22,716 nt of DNA from Gemmatimonadales bacterium UBA2989 (lineage in GTDB: Bacteria; Gemmatimonadota; Gemmatimonadetes; Longimicrobiales; Gaopeijiaceae), in contig DEAF01000032.1 in the NCBI GenBank assembly GCA_002346625.1, positions 1 through 22,716 of the forward strand, written 5' to 3'. Positions 7,406-16,677 of the stretch are shown in pieces (the stretch's first letter is position 1; each line of letters begins with the position of its first letter). Made by a program: the position numbers and the translations under genes. The notes under the pieces are model-generated. The model was not told where the DNA came from, did not search any database, and saw only the letters and a program-made list of their open reading frames with translations.

Positions 7406-8704
7406 TTACGGTGACAAACGATTCATGAGCCGGGGAAAAGGTATCAATTCGCGAATGTGACTACGGCCAGTAATCCATGCAACAGTACGCTCTAGCCCAA
7501 GCCCAAACCCCGAATGAATGAATGTTCCGTAACGACGAAGATCTAGATACCAGTCATAGGCTTCCTCGGGTAAATTTTCTTCACGAATTCGTGCAAGAAG
7601 AAGGTCTATATTATCCTCCCGCTGGCTACCTCCAATGAGTTCTCCGTATCCCTGTACAAGAAGATCATTGCATAACACGGTTCTGGGGTCACTCGGATTT
7701 TCTTTCATATAAAATGCTTTGACTGATTTCGGGTAATCGTGAACGAAGACAGGTCGATCGAATTGATCTGCTAATAACATCTCATCAGGAGCACCCAAAT
7801 CACTTCCCCATTCAATTTCACTGCCCTTATCCTTTAGAAGTTCAACGGATTCGGTATAAGAAATACGAGCGAATGGAATTGCAATCGCTTCCAATTCGCT
7901 CGTATCTCGGCCTAGTTGTTGGAGCTCGGGCTTACAACGTTCAAGAACCCTATCAACTATATAGCAGATAAATTTCTCCTGAAGAATCATATTGTCATTA
8001 GAATTTGCAAATGCAACTTCAGGTTCTATCATCCAAAACTCTGTCAAATGCCTACGGGTTTTAGATTTTTCAGCACGAAATGTAGGCCCAAAACAATAGA
8101 CCTTGCGGAATGCGGGACAAGCCGCCTCTACATAGAGCTGACCTGTCTGTGCAAGATAGGCAGATTCTTCAAAGTAATTGAGCTCAAAAAGCGTACCAAC
8201 AGATTCTCCTATAGCACCTGTAAGGATTGGTGTATCAATTCGGACGAAATCCCTTTCGTAGAAGAAGTCGTGAATAGCTTGTTCTACTTCATGGCGAACA
8301 CGAAGGGCAGACCTTTGGGAACTAGATCTGAGCCACAGGTGCCTATGATCCAGAAGAAATTCAACACCATGCTCTTTGGGCTGAATAGGGTATCCATCAG
8401 AAGAACCGATAAGATTGAGACCGGTCACACTAATTTCAAATCCGCCAGGTGCCCTTGCTTCCTCTCGAACCTCACCCGTTAATGATACTGAGGACTCCTG
8501 GGTTATAGAATCAATTAGTTCCCACTCTTCATCGGACAACTCATTCTTAAGTAATACTCCCTGTACAAGCCCAGTACCGTCCCTTAACACCAGGAAACCG
8601 ACCTTTCCATGGCTTCTGATGCTTTCTGCCCAGCCTGCTACTGTGACAGTATTTCCTACCTGCTTGTCTAGTGATCGGACCTCTGTAATCTCCTCGTAAT
8701 TCAT
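7406..8704 (-). CDS. asnS: Asparaginyl-tRNA synthetase
   Basis: This cytoplasmic class II enzyme charges tRNA-Asn with asparagine. An N-terminal anticodon-binding OB fold (about 14-105, with VTVAGWAESIRSHGKVGFLVLRDG) precedes the catalytic domain. Motif 1 is near FVRIDTPILTG. Motif 2 is TFRAEKSKTRRHLTEFWMIE, whose TRRHLTEFWM reading separates AsnRS from AspRS (which has DRQPEF). Motif 3 is GFGLGLERTVAW followed by IRELIPFPR. The length of 432 residues is slightly short of the usual 440-470. The open frame extends to TTG at 8713, but ATG at 8704 is preferred; GGAG lies 3 bases before it, which is close but usable. Presence of AsnRS indicates direct Asn charging rather than only the transamidation route. 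The gene follows recG by about 110 bases on the same strand. Confidence 0.95.
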   Translation of the reverse strand: MNYEEITEVRSLDKQVGNTVTVAGWAESIRSHGKVGFLVLRDGTGLVQGVLLKNELSDEEWELIDSITQESSVSLTGEVREEARAPGGFEISVTGLNLIGSSDGYPIQPKEHGVEFLLDHRHLWLRSSSQRSALRVRHEVEQAIHDFFYERDFVRIDTPILTGAIGESVGTLFELNYFEESAYLAQTGQLYVEAACPAFRKVYCFGPTFRAEKSKTRRHLTEFWMIEPEVAFANSNDNMILQEKFICYIVDRVLERCKPELQQLGRDTSELEAIAIPFARISYTESVELLKDKGSEIEWGSDLGAPDEMLLADQFDRPVFVHDYPKSVKAFYMKENPSDPRTVLCNDLLVQGYGELIGGSQREDNIDLLLARIREENLPEEAYDWYLDLRRYGTFIHSGFGLGLERTVAWITGRSHIRELIPFPRLMNRLSP

Positions 8705-8813
8705 AATCTCCAAATATCCAGAGGTTAACTAAGTAATTATTTGATATCTAAGAAACCGAAGATATATAGACTTTGTTTGTGCGGACAAAGAACATGGAAA
8801 TACTTTAGCTGAC

Positions 8814-10904
8814 TCAGCCGACTGAGAAAAGCTTAAGACGCTCTATATAACGATTATCCATGAGACGCCTAATACTAGATACACCCTTACTATTTAGTTC
8901 GGGATCAGACTCTACTAGACTTCGAGCCCGGGTTTGGGCATCTAATAGTAGTCCTTCGTCCTTAGATAGATCCGCAAATCTCAATATAGAATCACGACCG
9001 TGCTGTTGAGACCCGAAAAGATCTCCCTGGCCTCTAATCCTTAGGTCAGCTTGGGCTACCTTAAAACCATCGGATGTTTTCTTGAAGATTTTCAAGCGCT
9101 CTGCTGCAAGTTCGCTAGGCTCGGAGATAAGGATACAGTAGCTCTTCGAAGGACCCCTCCCAACCCGACCACGAAGTTGATGAAGTTGTGACAATCCAAA
9201 ACGTTCAGCATGCTCAATAACCATTACACTAGCATTAGGAACATCGATTCCAACTTCAATAACAGTAGTAGCCACCAAAATATCTACTTCACCAGCTAGG
9301 AAATCACGCATTACCATATCCTTATCATCACTGGGAAGCTGGCCGTGTATCAATGCAACTCTTCGATCGGGAAAAACCTCGTTCGAGAGACGTTCGTATT
9401 CTTCTGTTGCCGATTTTAGATCCACTTTATCCGAGTATTCTACTAAGGGATATACTATATAGATTTGGCGGCCTTCCTTAAGTTCAGATTCCAGGAAACG
9501 ATATATGTCATCCCTCTCGCTTGGATAACGTAGAAGCGTATCTACTGGCTTCCTACCAGGGGGTAGTTCTCCAAGAATCAACAGATCTAGATCTCCATAC
9601 ATGGCCATAGCCAAAGAACGAGGAATTGGTGTGGCAGACATAATAAGTGTGTCTGGCTGTACCTCACGTTCACCAAGAGCCATGCGTTGGCGGACGCCAA
9701 AACGTTGTTGTTCATCTACAACAACAAGACCTAGGTCAGAAAATTCCACCCCTTCCTGGATCAGTGCATGAGTACCAACAATTAGACGAGCATCACCATC
9801 TTTAAGAGCTACCAGAATTTCTTTGCGCTTTGCAGCCTTTAATCTTCCTGTAAGAAGGTATACTTGGAGACCCAGGGGCTTTACCAGCTTCGCTAGTCTT
9901 TCAGCATGCTGCTCTGCTAGTAGCTCTGTAGGAGCCATCAAAACCGCCTGAAATCCTCCTTCTACAGCCAAAAGCATAGAGAAGACAGCAATTATAGTCT
10001 TTCCAGATCCTACATCACCTTGGAGCATGCACTTCATCCGACGGCTAGATTCCATATACGCATAGATATCCCTAAGAGATTGGGTTTGGGCTTCCGTAAG
10101 GCTGAACGGTAAAGATTCATGCATAGGACGTATAAGTTTATTAGTACGCTTAAACACGATCCCAGGCGTCTGGACCGACTCTTTGTATCGAACCTGTGCC
10201 TGAACCAGCTGAAGAAAGAAAAGCTCGTCAAATGCCAAACGACGACGGGCCTGCTCTATCGTTTCCATCAAAGCTGGGGTGTGAAGTGCCTCAAGTGCTT
10301 CCTTGAGCGTCATCAAGCCTAACTTGCTTTGTTCAGAAATAGTCAAATACTCTTCCTCGGAAACATCTTCAAGAAGTACTTTCAGGTTCTTATCAAAAAG
10401 ACCTCTTATAATCCATTGAGGGACTTCTTCACTAGCTGGATATGTCACAAATATGTGACCAGCATGACTTTTAATAGGAGACTCATCAGAAGCTCGAGCC
10501 AATACGGTGAACTCTCTCGGCCGGAGTTGTCGTCCATGGAAAAATTTTACCGGACCAGTAACAAGAATAAGGTCTCCCTCTTGGAACTTATTTTCCAACC
10601 ACGGCTGTCCAGGCCAGGCACATGTAATCATTCCCGAATCGTCCTGGATGACAGTTTGGAAAATACGGAGCCCCTTACGAGTCGATATCACACCCTTGGA
10701 ACGAACACGACCAACTGCTGTTACTTCATTTCCCACAGCTAGACCTGCAATAGGCTGAACTGTAGAGGCATCATCGTAGCGACGAGGTACGTGATATAAA
10801 AGATCTCGGGCTGTCATTATACCCATACGCCCTAACATTTCAGCACGCACCGGCCCGACACCCTTCAGGAACTGCACTGGACGATCCAGTTTGAATAATT
10901 TCAC
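8814..10904 (-). CDS. recG: ATP-dependent DNA helicase RecG
   Basis: This 696-residue superfamily 2 helicase reverses stalled replication forks and processes Holliday junctions. It has an N-terminal helical and wedge (OB-fold) region (about 1-140), then two helicase lobes. Visible motifs are Walker A GDVGSGKT (296-303), TELLAEQHA (motif Ia), motif II DEQQ (397-400), SATPIPRSLAM (motif III), TTVIEVGIDVPNA (motif V) and QLRGRVGRG (576-584, motif VI). The C-terminal ADLRIRGQGDLFGSQQHG is the TRG segment typical of RecG and Mfd. The start is GTG with only a weak ribosome-binding site. A short inverted repeat (ACAGT/ACTGT, 10944-10956) lies 40 bases upstream in the gap after the VWA-like gene; its role is unknown. 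A small stem (CTCAG/CTGAG) overlaps the stop codon. Confidence 0.97.
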   Translation of the reverse strand: MKLFKLDRPVQFLKGVGPVRAEMLGRMGIMTARDLLYHVPRRYDDASTVQPIAGLAVGNEVTAVGRVRSKGVISTRKGLRIFQTVIQDDSGMITCAWPGQPWLENKFQEGDLILVTGPVKFFHGRQLRPREFTVLARASDESPIKSHAGHIFVTYPASEEVPQWIIRGLFDKNLKVLLEDVSEEEYLTISEQSKLGLMTLKEALEALHTPALMETIEQARRRLAFDELFFLQLVQAQVRYKESVQTPGIVFKRTNKLIRPMHESLPFSLTEAQTQSLRDIYAYMESSRRMKCMLQGDVGSGKTIIAVFSMLLAVEGGFQAVLMAPTELLAEQHAERLAKLVKPLGLQVYLLTGRLKAAKRKEILVALKDGDARLIVGTHALIQEGVEFSDLGLVVVDEQQRFGVRQRMALGEREVQPDTLIMSATPIPRSLAMAMYGDLDLLILGELPPGRKPVDTLLRYPSERDDIYRFLESELKEGRQIYIVYPLVEYSDKVDLKSATEEYERLSNEVFPDRRVALIHGQLPSDDKDMVMRDFLAGEVDILVATTVIEVGIDVPNASVMVIEHAERFGLSQLHQLRGRVGRGPSKSYCILISEPSELAAERLKIFKKTSDGFKVAQADLRIRGQGDLFGSQQHGRDSILRFADLSKDEGLLLDAQTRARSLVESDPELNSKGVSSIRRLMDNRYIERLKLFSVG

Positions 10905-10962
10905 TTCTATAACACTACCCCTTACGCTCTCTTTTCTACTTTAACAGTCTAACTGTAATCAA

Positions 10963-12948
10963 TTAGCGTAGCCCCCAACGTCTACGGCCAATCCATTCCA
11001 TGGATAACAGAAGAATTATCAGGAGATATGGGAATGGATTCGAGTGGAGTGGACGCCTTGGCTGCTTGTTTTTCATCTGAGGCCATTTGCTGACGTTTGT
11101 GAAGTCTGAAATTATCTCTGTAGGTCGTCTGAACATCTCAAGACTGTGTCCTTCAAATTCCAAACGACCATTTCCAATATTTTCAGAATTGTCCACCTGT
11201 TTGACATTATAGGTGTATTCTCCAGAAGCAAGCCATCGTGTACGTGCTTCCCCAACGTTATTCACCATCACGGTAGTGTCCATAACTACTGAGTCTCCAG
11301 AAAGCATCTCGAGTACGATAGAGTCACCGATCAAACCCGATGCTCGCCATATCATATCTTCACCAACCTTCCCTACCCGGATTGTAGGGCTAACCCGGGG
11401 ATTTCCTTCAACAGGAGTGGATGAGAGAAGCCATCCAGCAATCCCTGCCCACAATCTCCTATAAACCTGGCGATCATTCCCTCCGCGAAATGCCCATCGC
11501 CAGAATCCTGACGCAAGAACCACAACACTTCTTTTCCCCTTATCTTCTATAAGGGCAAAAGCAGCCTCTTTCGGCCCACTACCCTGAAATTGTAGATGTA
11601 TCGGAATAATCTTAGAAACAGAATCTGACTGTACTATTGGAAGAATATTGCTTAATGGGGGCAAGCTCCTTAGATCCGCACCAGCCAGATTAGATGCTAA
11701 GGGAGAGGGTGGCAATTCTGGGACTAAATACCATTCTCCAGAAAGAGGAATCCCTACATGCATTCCAGTGGATGAAACTCCTATGGAATCATTAGAGAAT
11801 AAAAGCACACGGTTACTTTCGTTAATAATTCTCCTCACCCACTCAGATGAATCTCCATCAACTCCGTGAAGGACAAGGAAATCAGCACTAGAAGCAACCT
11901 TGTGTACATCAATATCATCCGATGATCTGCCAGCATCTATACCAGCACCTAATTGTAAATAACTTCCATTACCTATGCTTAAGTATCCACTAGCATCAAG
12001 GCCTGTAACCTGAGAAAGCACAGGCAGAAGAAAGCGGGGTTCCCAATCGGGCTGAAAAGATATCATAACCAAATCGTTATCCTCAGAACCTATTTCTAAA
12101 AAAATCGATTTGGTGTCATCTGCTGGGAATTTATCTCCTTCCAACTCGAGCAATAGTCGATATCGTACCCATCCCGAAGAACTAGGATAAGGGATACTAA
12201 CTGAAGTTGTTGCCAAACTCCCTAAGTCTGCAGGGAGCATATATGTTGATGCAACTACACGATCCTCTTCTAAGATATGAATGCGGATCGTGTCAGTATT
12301 TTCAATTCCTTCTGAAAACACCTCCACTCGTGCTATTAAAGCACCATCAGACTCGATTCTAGTAGGTAGTTCAAAACTATATATGCCGGCATTTCTAGTA
12401 CTATTTTCACCAATTTCACTTTCGACATTAAGTGATAGACGCTGTGCTGTCAGGTTGGCCTCAACAGGGTCGTCCAACCTTAGGTCTGATAATATCGTAA
12501 CCCTTTGAGCACCGTACTCTGCCACACTAGCTAATGCGGGAGCTAACAAAGAAGTATTGCTCTCAGTCGGTTCAAGATTTTGAAGAGAATCTCTATGTAC
12601 AACCACATTACTAGATCCAAACATAAGAACCTGCATTCCTTCAGTAGCAAGTTCTTGGGCTCTGGATAGAGCTGATGTCCAAGCAACATCACTACTGTCA
12701 ATACCTGCCGACATGCTTGCCGATCCATCTAGGAGTACCCAATGATCAGTTCTCGCTAAATATCCAGCACGGTCACCAGTTATACGTGGATCCCATATGA
12801 GTAAAGAAACAATGACTAATATTAAGCTCCTGGTAACAACAAGTATGTTGCGACCGGGAATCGGAAGTTCCCAACGGAAGTAGATCCAGACGGAGAATAG
12901 AACTGCAGCAGAAGCTAATACTGCAAAGACAAGCCAGGAAAAGATCAC
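10963..12948 (-). CDS. Membrane-anchored VWA-like protein (BatA-like architecture)
   Basis: This 661-residue protein has two N-terminal membrane segments (about 3-23 and 34-52), a large probably periplasmic region, and a C-terminal hydrophobic segment (about 638-652) followed by a basic tail (GRRRWGLR). After the second segment comes HWVLLDGSASM, in which DGSAS (74-78) fits the DxSxS metal-ion site of von Willebrand factor A domains; LSDLRLDD (153-160) suits a later strand of the same fold. The middle is beta-rich, with a segment WEPRFLLPVLSQVTG like those in large BatA-type or amidotransferase-like membrane proteins. The start is GTG, overlapping the M23 peptidase stop by 4 bases (GTGA), which implies translational coupling. 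The function is unknown; linkage to the wall-hydrolase and division genes suggests an envelope role, but this is inference. Confidence 0.8.
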   Translation of the reverse strand: MIFSWLVFAVLASAAVLFSVWIYFRWELPIPGRNILVVTRSLILVIVSLLIWDPRITGDRAGYLARTDHWVLLDGSASMSAGIDSSDVAWTSALSRAQELATEGMQVLMFGSSNVVVHRDSLQNLEPTESNTSLLAPALASVAEYGAQRVTILSDLRLDDPVEANLTAQRLSLNVESEIGENSTRNAGIYSFELPTRIESDGALIARVEVFSEGIENTDTIRIHILEEDRVVASTYMLPADLGSLATTSVSIPYPSSSGWVRYRLLLELEGDKFPADDTKSIFLEIGSEDNDLVMISFQPDWEPRFLLPVLSQVTGLDASGYLSIGNGSYLQLGAGIDAGRSSDDIDVHKVASSADFLVLHGVDGDSSEWVRRIINESNRVLLFSNDSIGVSSTGMHVGIPLSGEWYLVPELPPSPLASNLAGADLRSLPPLSNILPIVQSDSVSKIIPIHLQFQGSGPKEAAFALIEDKGKRSVVVLASGFWRWAFRGGNDRQVYRRLWAGIAGWLLSSTPVEGNPRVSPTIRVGKVGEDMIWRASGLIGDSIVLEMLSGDSVVMDTTVMVNNVGEARTRWLASGEYTYNVKQVDNSENIGNGRLEFEGHSLEMFRRPTEIISDFTNVSKWPQMKNKQPRRPLHSNPFPYLLIILLLSMEWIGRRRWGLR

Positions 12949-14252
12949 CTGGTTCCCGTATCCGACTTTATACCATCCTCAAATTTGACCGTACAATTTA
13001 TATTCGATCCGATCTGTAAACAGTCAAGAAGTCTCAAATTCTTAATACTCTGTACTTCCCATATTTCCCAGTCATCACTAGGAATTGGATCGCCTGCCGG
13101 AAAATCCACAGACATAGGATCTTTAGGGTTACCGTGGCTACGCATTTCGTAATGGAGATGAGGGCCGGTGGCTAGTCCAGTCATACCAACGTAACCGATG
13201 ATGTCTTCCTGCTGTATTCTGCTACCTACTCCTATACCAGAGGCAAGGCGACTCATGTGACCGTAGCGTGTGTTCCAACCATTAGAATGTTGTATCTCAA
13301 TCATATTACCTAACGCACTATCTTTACCAAGACGAACTATTACACCGTTACCTGTAGCACGGACTGGAGTGCCTATACTAGCTGCGAAATCTACCCCTCG
13401 ATGTGCACGCCAAGTTTTCAGAATAGGATGGAACCTATTGGAAGTGAAGCCACTCGAAATACGATAGCGCAGTGCAATAGGACTTTTAAGAAAAGCTCTG
13501 CGAACAGAATTTCCATCTGGATCATAGTAAGTCCCATTTCCATCTCCGTTGGGATCAAACCATATTGCCTTAAGGCTACGTCCACGATTAACTAGTTCAG
13601 CAGACAAAATATGCCCAGTGCGCATAGTGCCGTCGGGCCTGACTTCTCGTTCGAATACAAAACGGTAAAAGTCACCCGATCGAATCTGCCGAAGGAAGTC
13701 TACCTGCCATTGGAAAACCTTTTCTAATTCTAGAATAAGCTCTGCACGATCGTTCATATTCATATCTTGCAGACCCTGGTTACTATAAACTGATTCCCAA
13801 AGTGATGTCTCAATTTCTCCAGCTGACCACACAGTGTCAGTAATCACTGGTGTCCTTAAAAGTTCAGACTTCCATCCTGAAACGGTGGGGAAAAGACGAA
13901 CTCTTTCGTCTGGATTAACCTTAACGGTAACATCCCTAAGAACAGGAGGATCTCTTTGGGTCCAGCGAAGTGATACTTCTGTTCCAGGCCGCATCCTACG
14001 GGGACTGGCTTGTTGGCGCAGAGCTATAATTATTTCAGACTGAGAGTTAGCATCTAAAACACCAGAGAATAGGTCTCCGAGAGTCTGGTTCTGAATAAGA
14101 GAAAGAACCTCTATACGCTCAGCTGGACTAGCATATATGGGGCTCCTAATAACCACTGTAGGGACATCTTTAGTGCTTAAAAGGACTAGGACTACTCCCG
14201 AGATCAAGCAGCCCGACAATCCTATTAATCTTAAGTGTTTACGCCCACCCAA
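12945..14252 (-). CDS. M23-family peptidoglycan endopeptidase, MepM/ShyA-like
   Basis: This protein of about 435 residues is probably a periplasmic metalloenzyme that cuts peptide cross-links in the wall. One N-terminal membrane anchor or signal (about 8-26) is followed by a LysM/OapA-like region (about 45-95), a helical linker and the M23 domain (about 265-390). In that domain HRGVD gives zinc ligands His284 and Asp288, and HLHYE gives His365 (catalytic) and His367 (ligand); RFHP (His275) and YGHMS (His332) also match. The preceding AELVNRGRSLKAIWF and YYDPDGNSVRRAFLKSPI are typical of MepM/ShyA/Csd3 proteins. The longest frame starts at TTG (14252), 9 bases after ftsZ, without a clear ribosome-binding site, so the start is unsure and translation may be coupled to ftsZ. 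All catalytic residues are present, so it should be active. Confidence 0.92.
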   Translation of the reverse strand: MGGRKHLRLIGLSGCLISGVVLVLLSTKDVPTVVIRSPIYASPAERIEVLSLIQNQTLGDLFSGVLDANSQSEIIIALRQQASPRRMRPGTEVSLRWTQRDPPVLRDVTVKVNPDERVRLFPTVSGWKSELLRTPVITDTVWSAGEIETSLWESVYSNQGLQDMNMNDRAELILELEKVFQWQVDFLRQIRSGDFYRFVFEREVRPDGTMRTGHILSAELVNRGRSLKAIWFDPNGDGNGTYYDPDGNSVRRAFLKSPIALRYRISSGFTSNRFHPILKTWRAHRGVDFAASIGTPVRATGNGVIVRLGKDSALGNMIEIQHSNGWNTRYGHMSRLASGIGVGSRIQQEDIIGYVGMTGLATGPHLHYEMRSHGNPKDPMSVDFPAGDPIPSDDWEIWEVQSIKNLRLLDCLQIGSNINCTVKFEDGIKSDTGTR

Positions 14253-14261
14253 AACTGATTT

Positions 14262-15401
14262 TTAGTCCATTTGTCTGCGAATAAAAGTCGGGATATCTAA
14301 CTCGCCTATCTGCTCCCGTGTAACCATATGCTCCGGAGGTCTCGTAAGTGGCACAATGCCATCTGCCTGTAGTGGCTGATCAATCTGACGCTTAGACCTT
14401 AGCATTGAAGCATCGTTTCTACCAAAATCAGGGCGAATCACATCATCAAATCCAGTCGCAATAACTGTAACCCTAACCCTATCCTCCAATGCAGGATCGT
14501 GAACCGCACCGAATATGATTTCTGCCTCTTCACCAGCCTCTTGTTGAATAATAGTCGATATCTGATGAACTTCGTCAATAGCGAGATCCATACCTCCTGT
14601 AATGTTTATCAAAACACCCTGAGCACCGTTTATGGATAAGTTATCTAGCAAAGGAGATGAAACAGCTTCTTGAGCTGCTTCTTGAGCTCTGTTTTCTCCC
14701 TCACCAAACCCAGATCCCATTAGTGCTGGACCCCGGCAGGACATAATAGTTCTCACATCTGCAAAATCCACGTTAACTTCCCCAGAAACACGTATGAGAT
14801 CACTAATGCCCTGGGTAGCGTTAAGAAGTATCTCGTCAGCTTTCTTAAGTGCATCTCGAAATGAAGTTCCCTTTGGGACTACAGACATTAGGCGATCATT
14901 GGGAACTACTATCATTGTATCTACAGTTCTGCGAAGCTCAGAAAGACCCTGATCCGCCTGACGTTCACGCTTCTTGCCTTCAAAAGAAAAAGGTTTGGTG
15001 ACTACACCGATTGTGAGCGCACCCATCTCCCTAGCAATCTCTCCTATGATTGGAGCAGCACCTGTTCCTGTGCCACCACCCATTCCGGCAGTAATGAATA
15101 CCAGATCGGATCCTTCCAAAATCTTGCGAACTTCGTCAGAACTTTCAGCGATAGCTTGACGGCCTATCTCTGGGCGAGCTCCCGCTCCTAATCCTCTTGT
15201 TAGTTTCTTGCCCAACTGAAGTGTGACTTGAGCACGTGAATTCTTAAGGGCTTGAGCATCGGTGTTCGCCGATATGAACTCTACACCCTCTAAATCTTCG
15301 TCAACCATCCGGTTAACAGCATTACCACCCGCTCCCCCAACTCCCACTACCTTCATTTGGGCATTCTGGATTGGAGTATCTTCAAATTCGAAAATCATCA
15401 T
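14262..15401 (-). CDS. ftsZ: Cell-division tubulin homologue FtsZ
   Basis: FtsZ is the GTPase that polymerises into the Z ring. From the chosen ATG it has 379 residues. Visible features are GVGGAGGNAV (20-29), the tubulin signature GGGTGTG (108-114) for GTP binding, PNDRLM (167-172), and the T7 loop NVDFADVRTIM (210-220) whose Asp212 and Asp215 help hydrolysis. A short variable linker leads to the C-terminal peptide DIPTFIRRQMD (369-379), which binds FtsA and other partners and is near consensus. The open frame extends to TTG 15431, but GGGAGT sits 6 bases before ATG 15401, and FtsZ proteins usually start close to FEF. It follows ftsA by 46 bases and precedes the M23 peptidase by 9. Confidence 0.97.
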   Translation of the reverse strand: MMIFEFEDTPIQNAQMKVVGVGGAGGNAVNRMVDEDLEGVEFISANTDAQALKNSRAQVTLQLGKKLTRGLGAGARPEIGRQAIAESSDEVRKILEGSDLVFITAGMGGGTGTGAAPIIGEIAREMGALTIGVVTKPFSFEGKKRERQADQGLSELRRTVDTMIVVPNDRLMSVVPKGTSFRDALKKADEILLNATQGISDLIRVSGEVNVDFADVRTIMSCRGPALMGSGFGEGENRAQEAAQEAVSSPLLDNLSINGAQGVLINITGGMDLAIDEVHQISTIIQQEAGEEAEIIFGAVHDPALEDRVRVTVIATGFDDVIRPDFGRNDASMLRSKRQIDQPLQADGIVPLTRPPEHMVTREQIGELDIPTFIRRQMD

Positions 15402-15407
15402 CAGTTG

Positions 15408-15413
15408 ACTCCC
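15408..15413 (-). promoter_or_regulatory. Ribosome-binding site that decides the ftsZ start
   Basis: The minus-strand GGGAGT lies 6 bases before the first of two tandem ATGs (15401 and 15398). It argues against the in-frame TTG at 15431, which has no such site and would add a 10-residue tail absent from FtsZ homologues. Confidence 0.7.
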
Positions 15414-15447
15414 GTAAGGTGATTTATTCAAATCATTAATTGTCTTA

Positions 15448-16677
15448 TTAGAAAAATTCCTTAAGCCATGATCCTACTTTAGATAAAATCCCCGATGTTA
15501 TTGTAGAGGCACCTTCCCCTGTTTGTTCAAATCGATCGTATCCGTATAGGACAAGACCGGTAGCAGTAGCAAATTTTGGACGTCCTACAGAGTCTGCTAG
15601 CCCACCAATACCCTCACTGGAAACGCCAGCACGAACTGGAACCGCAAACACCTGTCGTGCTAACTCTACGGTTCCATAAAGTGACGAAGCACCACCGGTA
15701 AGTACTATTCCAGCACCTAGCTTGTTAAGCAAACCCTGTTTTTCAAGTTCACTCTGGACTAGGCCAAAGATTTCGTCCAAACGCTGCTCTACTATGTGAG
15801 CAATGAGTTCTCGGGCCACGTGCTGCTTCTGTCCAGGACTTGGACCAGGCAATTCTACGGTCTCCTGAGGATCAACCATCTGAGCAAAAGCAACCCCGAA
15901 ATGCTCTTTAGTTTTTTTAGCCTCTGCAAATGGAATAGATAGTCCCTTAACCAAATCATTAGTAACGGTAATACCACCCACAGGAATAACCGCTATGTGC
16001 CTAATTTCCCCATCATAGTAGGCCGCTAAATCCGTGGTACATGCACCCATATCAACTAAAGCTACACCAACTTCTTTCTCGTCTTCAGTTAGTGCTGCCC
16101 GGGCCGCAGCCAAAGGTTCTAGGACTAGTTCTTGAACACGATAACCTGCTCTCTGAACAGACTTTCTGATGTTTTCTGAAGCGGACGCTGAACAGGTAAC
16201 CAGGTAAACTTCTGTTTCTAGACGAGTACCAACCATACTTATGGGATCTTTAATACCAGGTTGGTGATCAACTATATAATCTTGAGGGATAGCGTGAAGT
16301 AGCTCTCGATCAGGTGGATGGGCTACAGCCTGTGCCACTTCATGTACACGCTGGAGATCAAAGCGTGATATCTCATCTTCAGCCACCGCCACTACTCCCG
16401 GATAAGTAGTAGCCTTTATATGACCACCACTAATACCAACGTAGACTCTATCCACGCTCACCCCAGCCATGATTTCAGCTTCTTCTAAGGCAGCTTTAAC
16501 AGAATCTGTAGTTTTTTCGATATGAGTTACTACTTCTCTCATTCCTGTGTTCCTGGCCTGACCAACACCGATTATTTTCAATTCAGATCTGAGATATGGA
16601 TCCTCATGGACTTCTGCGATAACGGCACAGACTTTAGTTGTTCCAATATCGACCGCAGATATGAGGATCGAACTCAT
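15448..16677 (-). CDS. ftsA: Cell-division actin-like protein FtsA
   Basis: This 409-residue actin-fold ATPase tethers FtsZ filaments to the membrane. The phosphate-1 strand reads SAVDIGTTKVCAVIAE (about 7-22). The SHS2-like 1C domain occupies about 85-165. The phosphate-2 region is VALVDMGACTTDLAAY, and the adenosine motif is GAGIVLTGGASSL. The C-terminus GSWLKEFF is an amphipathic helix after a loose linker, the usual membrane-targeting sequence. The ATG overlaps the ftsQ stop by 4 bases (ATGA), with a GGAAAG site just before it. Length and order are normal for ftsA between ftsQ and ftsZ. Confidence 0.97.
   Translation of the reverse strand: MSSILISAVDIGTTKVCAVIAEVHEDPYLRSELKIIGVGQARNTGMREVVTHIEKTTDSVKAALEEAEIMAGVSVDRVYVGISGGHIKATTYPGVVAVAEDEISRFDLQRVHEVAQAVAHPPDRELLHAIPQDYIVDHQPGIKDPISMVGTRLETEVYLVTCSASASENIRKSVQRAGYRVQELVLEPLAAARAALTEDEKEVGVALVDMGACTTDLAAYYDGEIRHIAVIPVGGITVTNDLVKGLSIPFAEAKKTKEHFGVAFAQMVDPQETVELPGPSPGQKQHVARELIAHIVEQRLDEIFGLVQSELEKQGLLNKLGAGIVLTGGASSLYGTVELARQVFAVPVRAGVSSEGIGGLADSVGRPKFATATGLVLYGYDRFEQTGEGASTITSGILSKVGSWLKEFF

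Noticed and set aside
7916..8482. A 188-codon plus-strand open frame opposite asnS
   Set aside because: It is fully antisense to the conserved catalytic region of asnS and shows no family motif.
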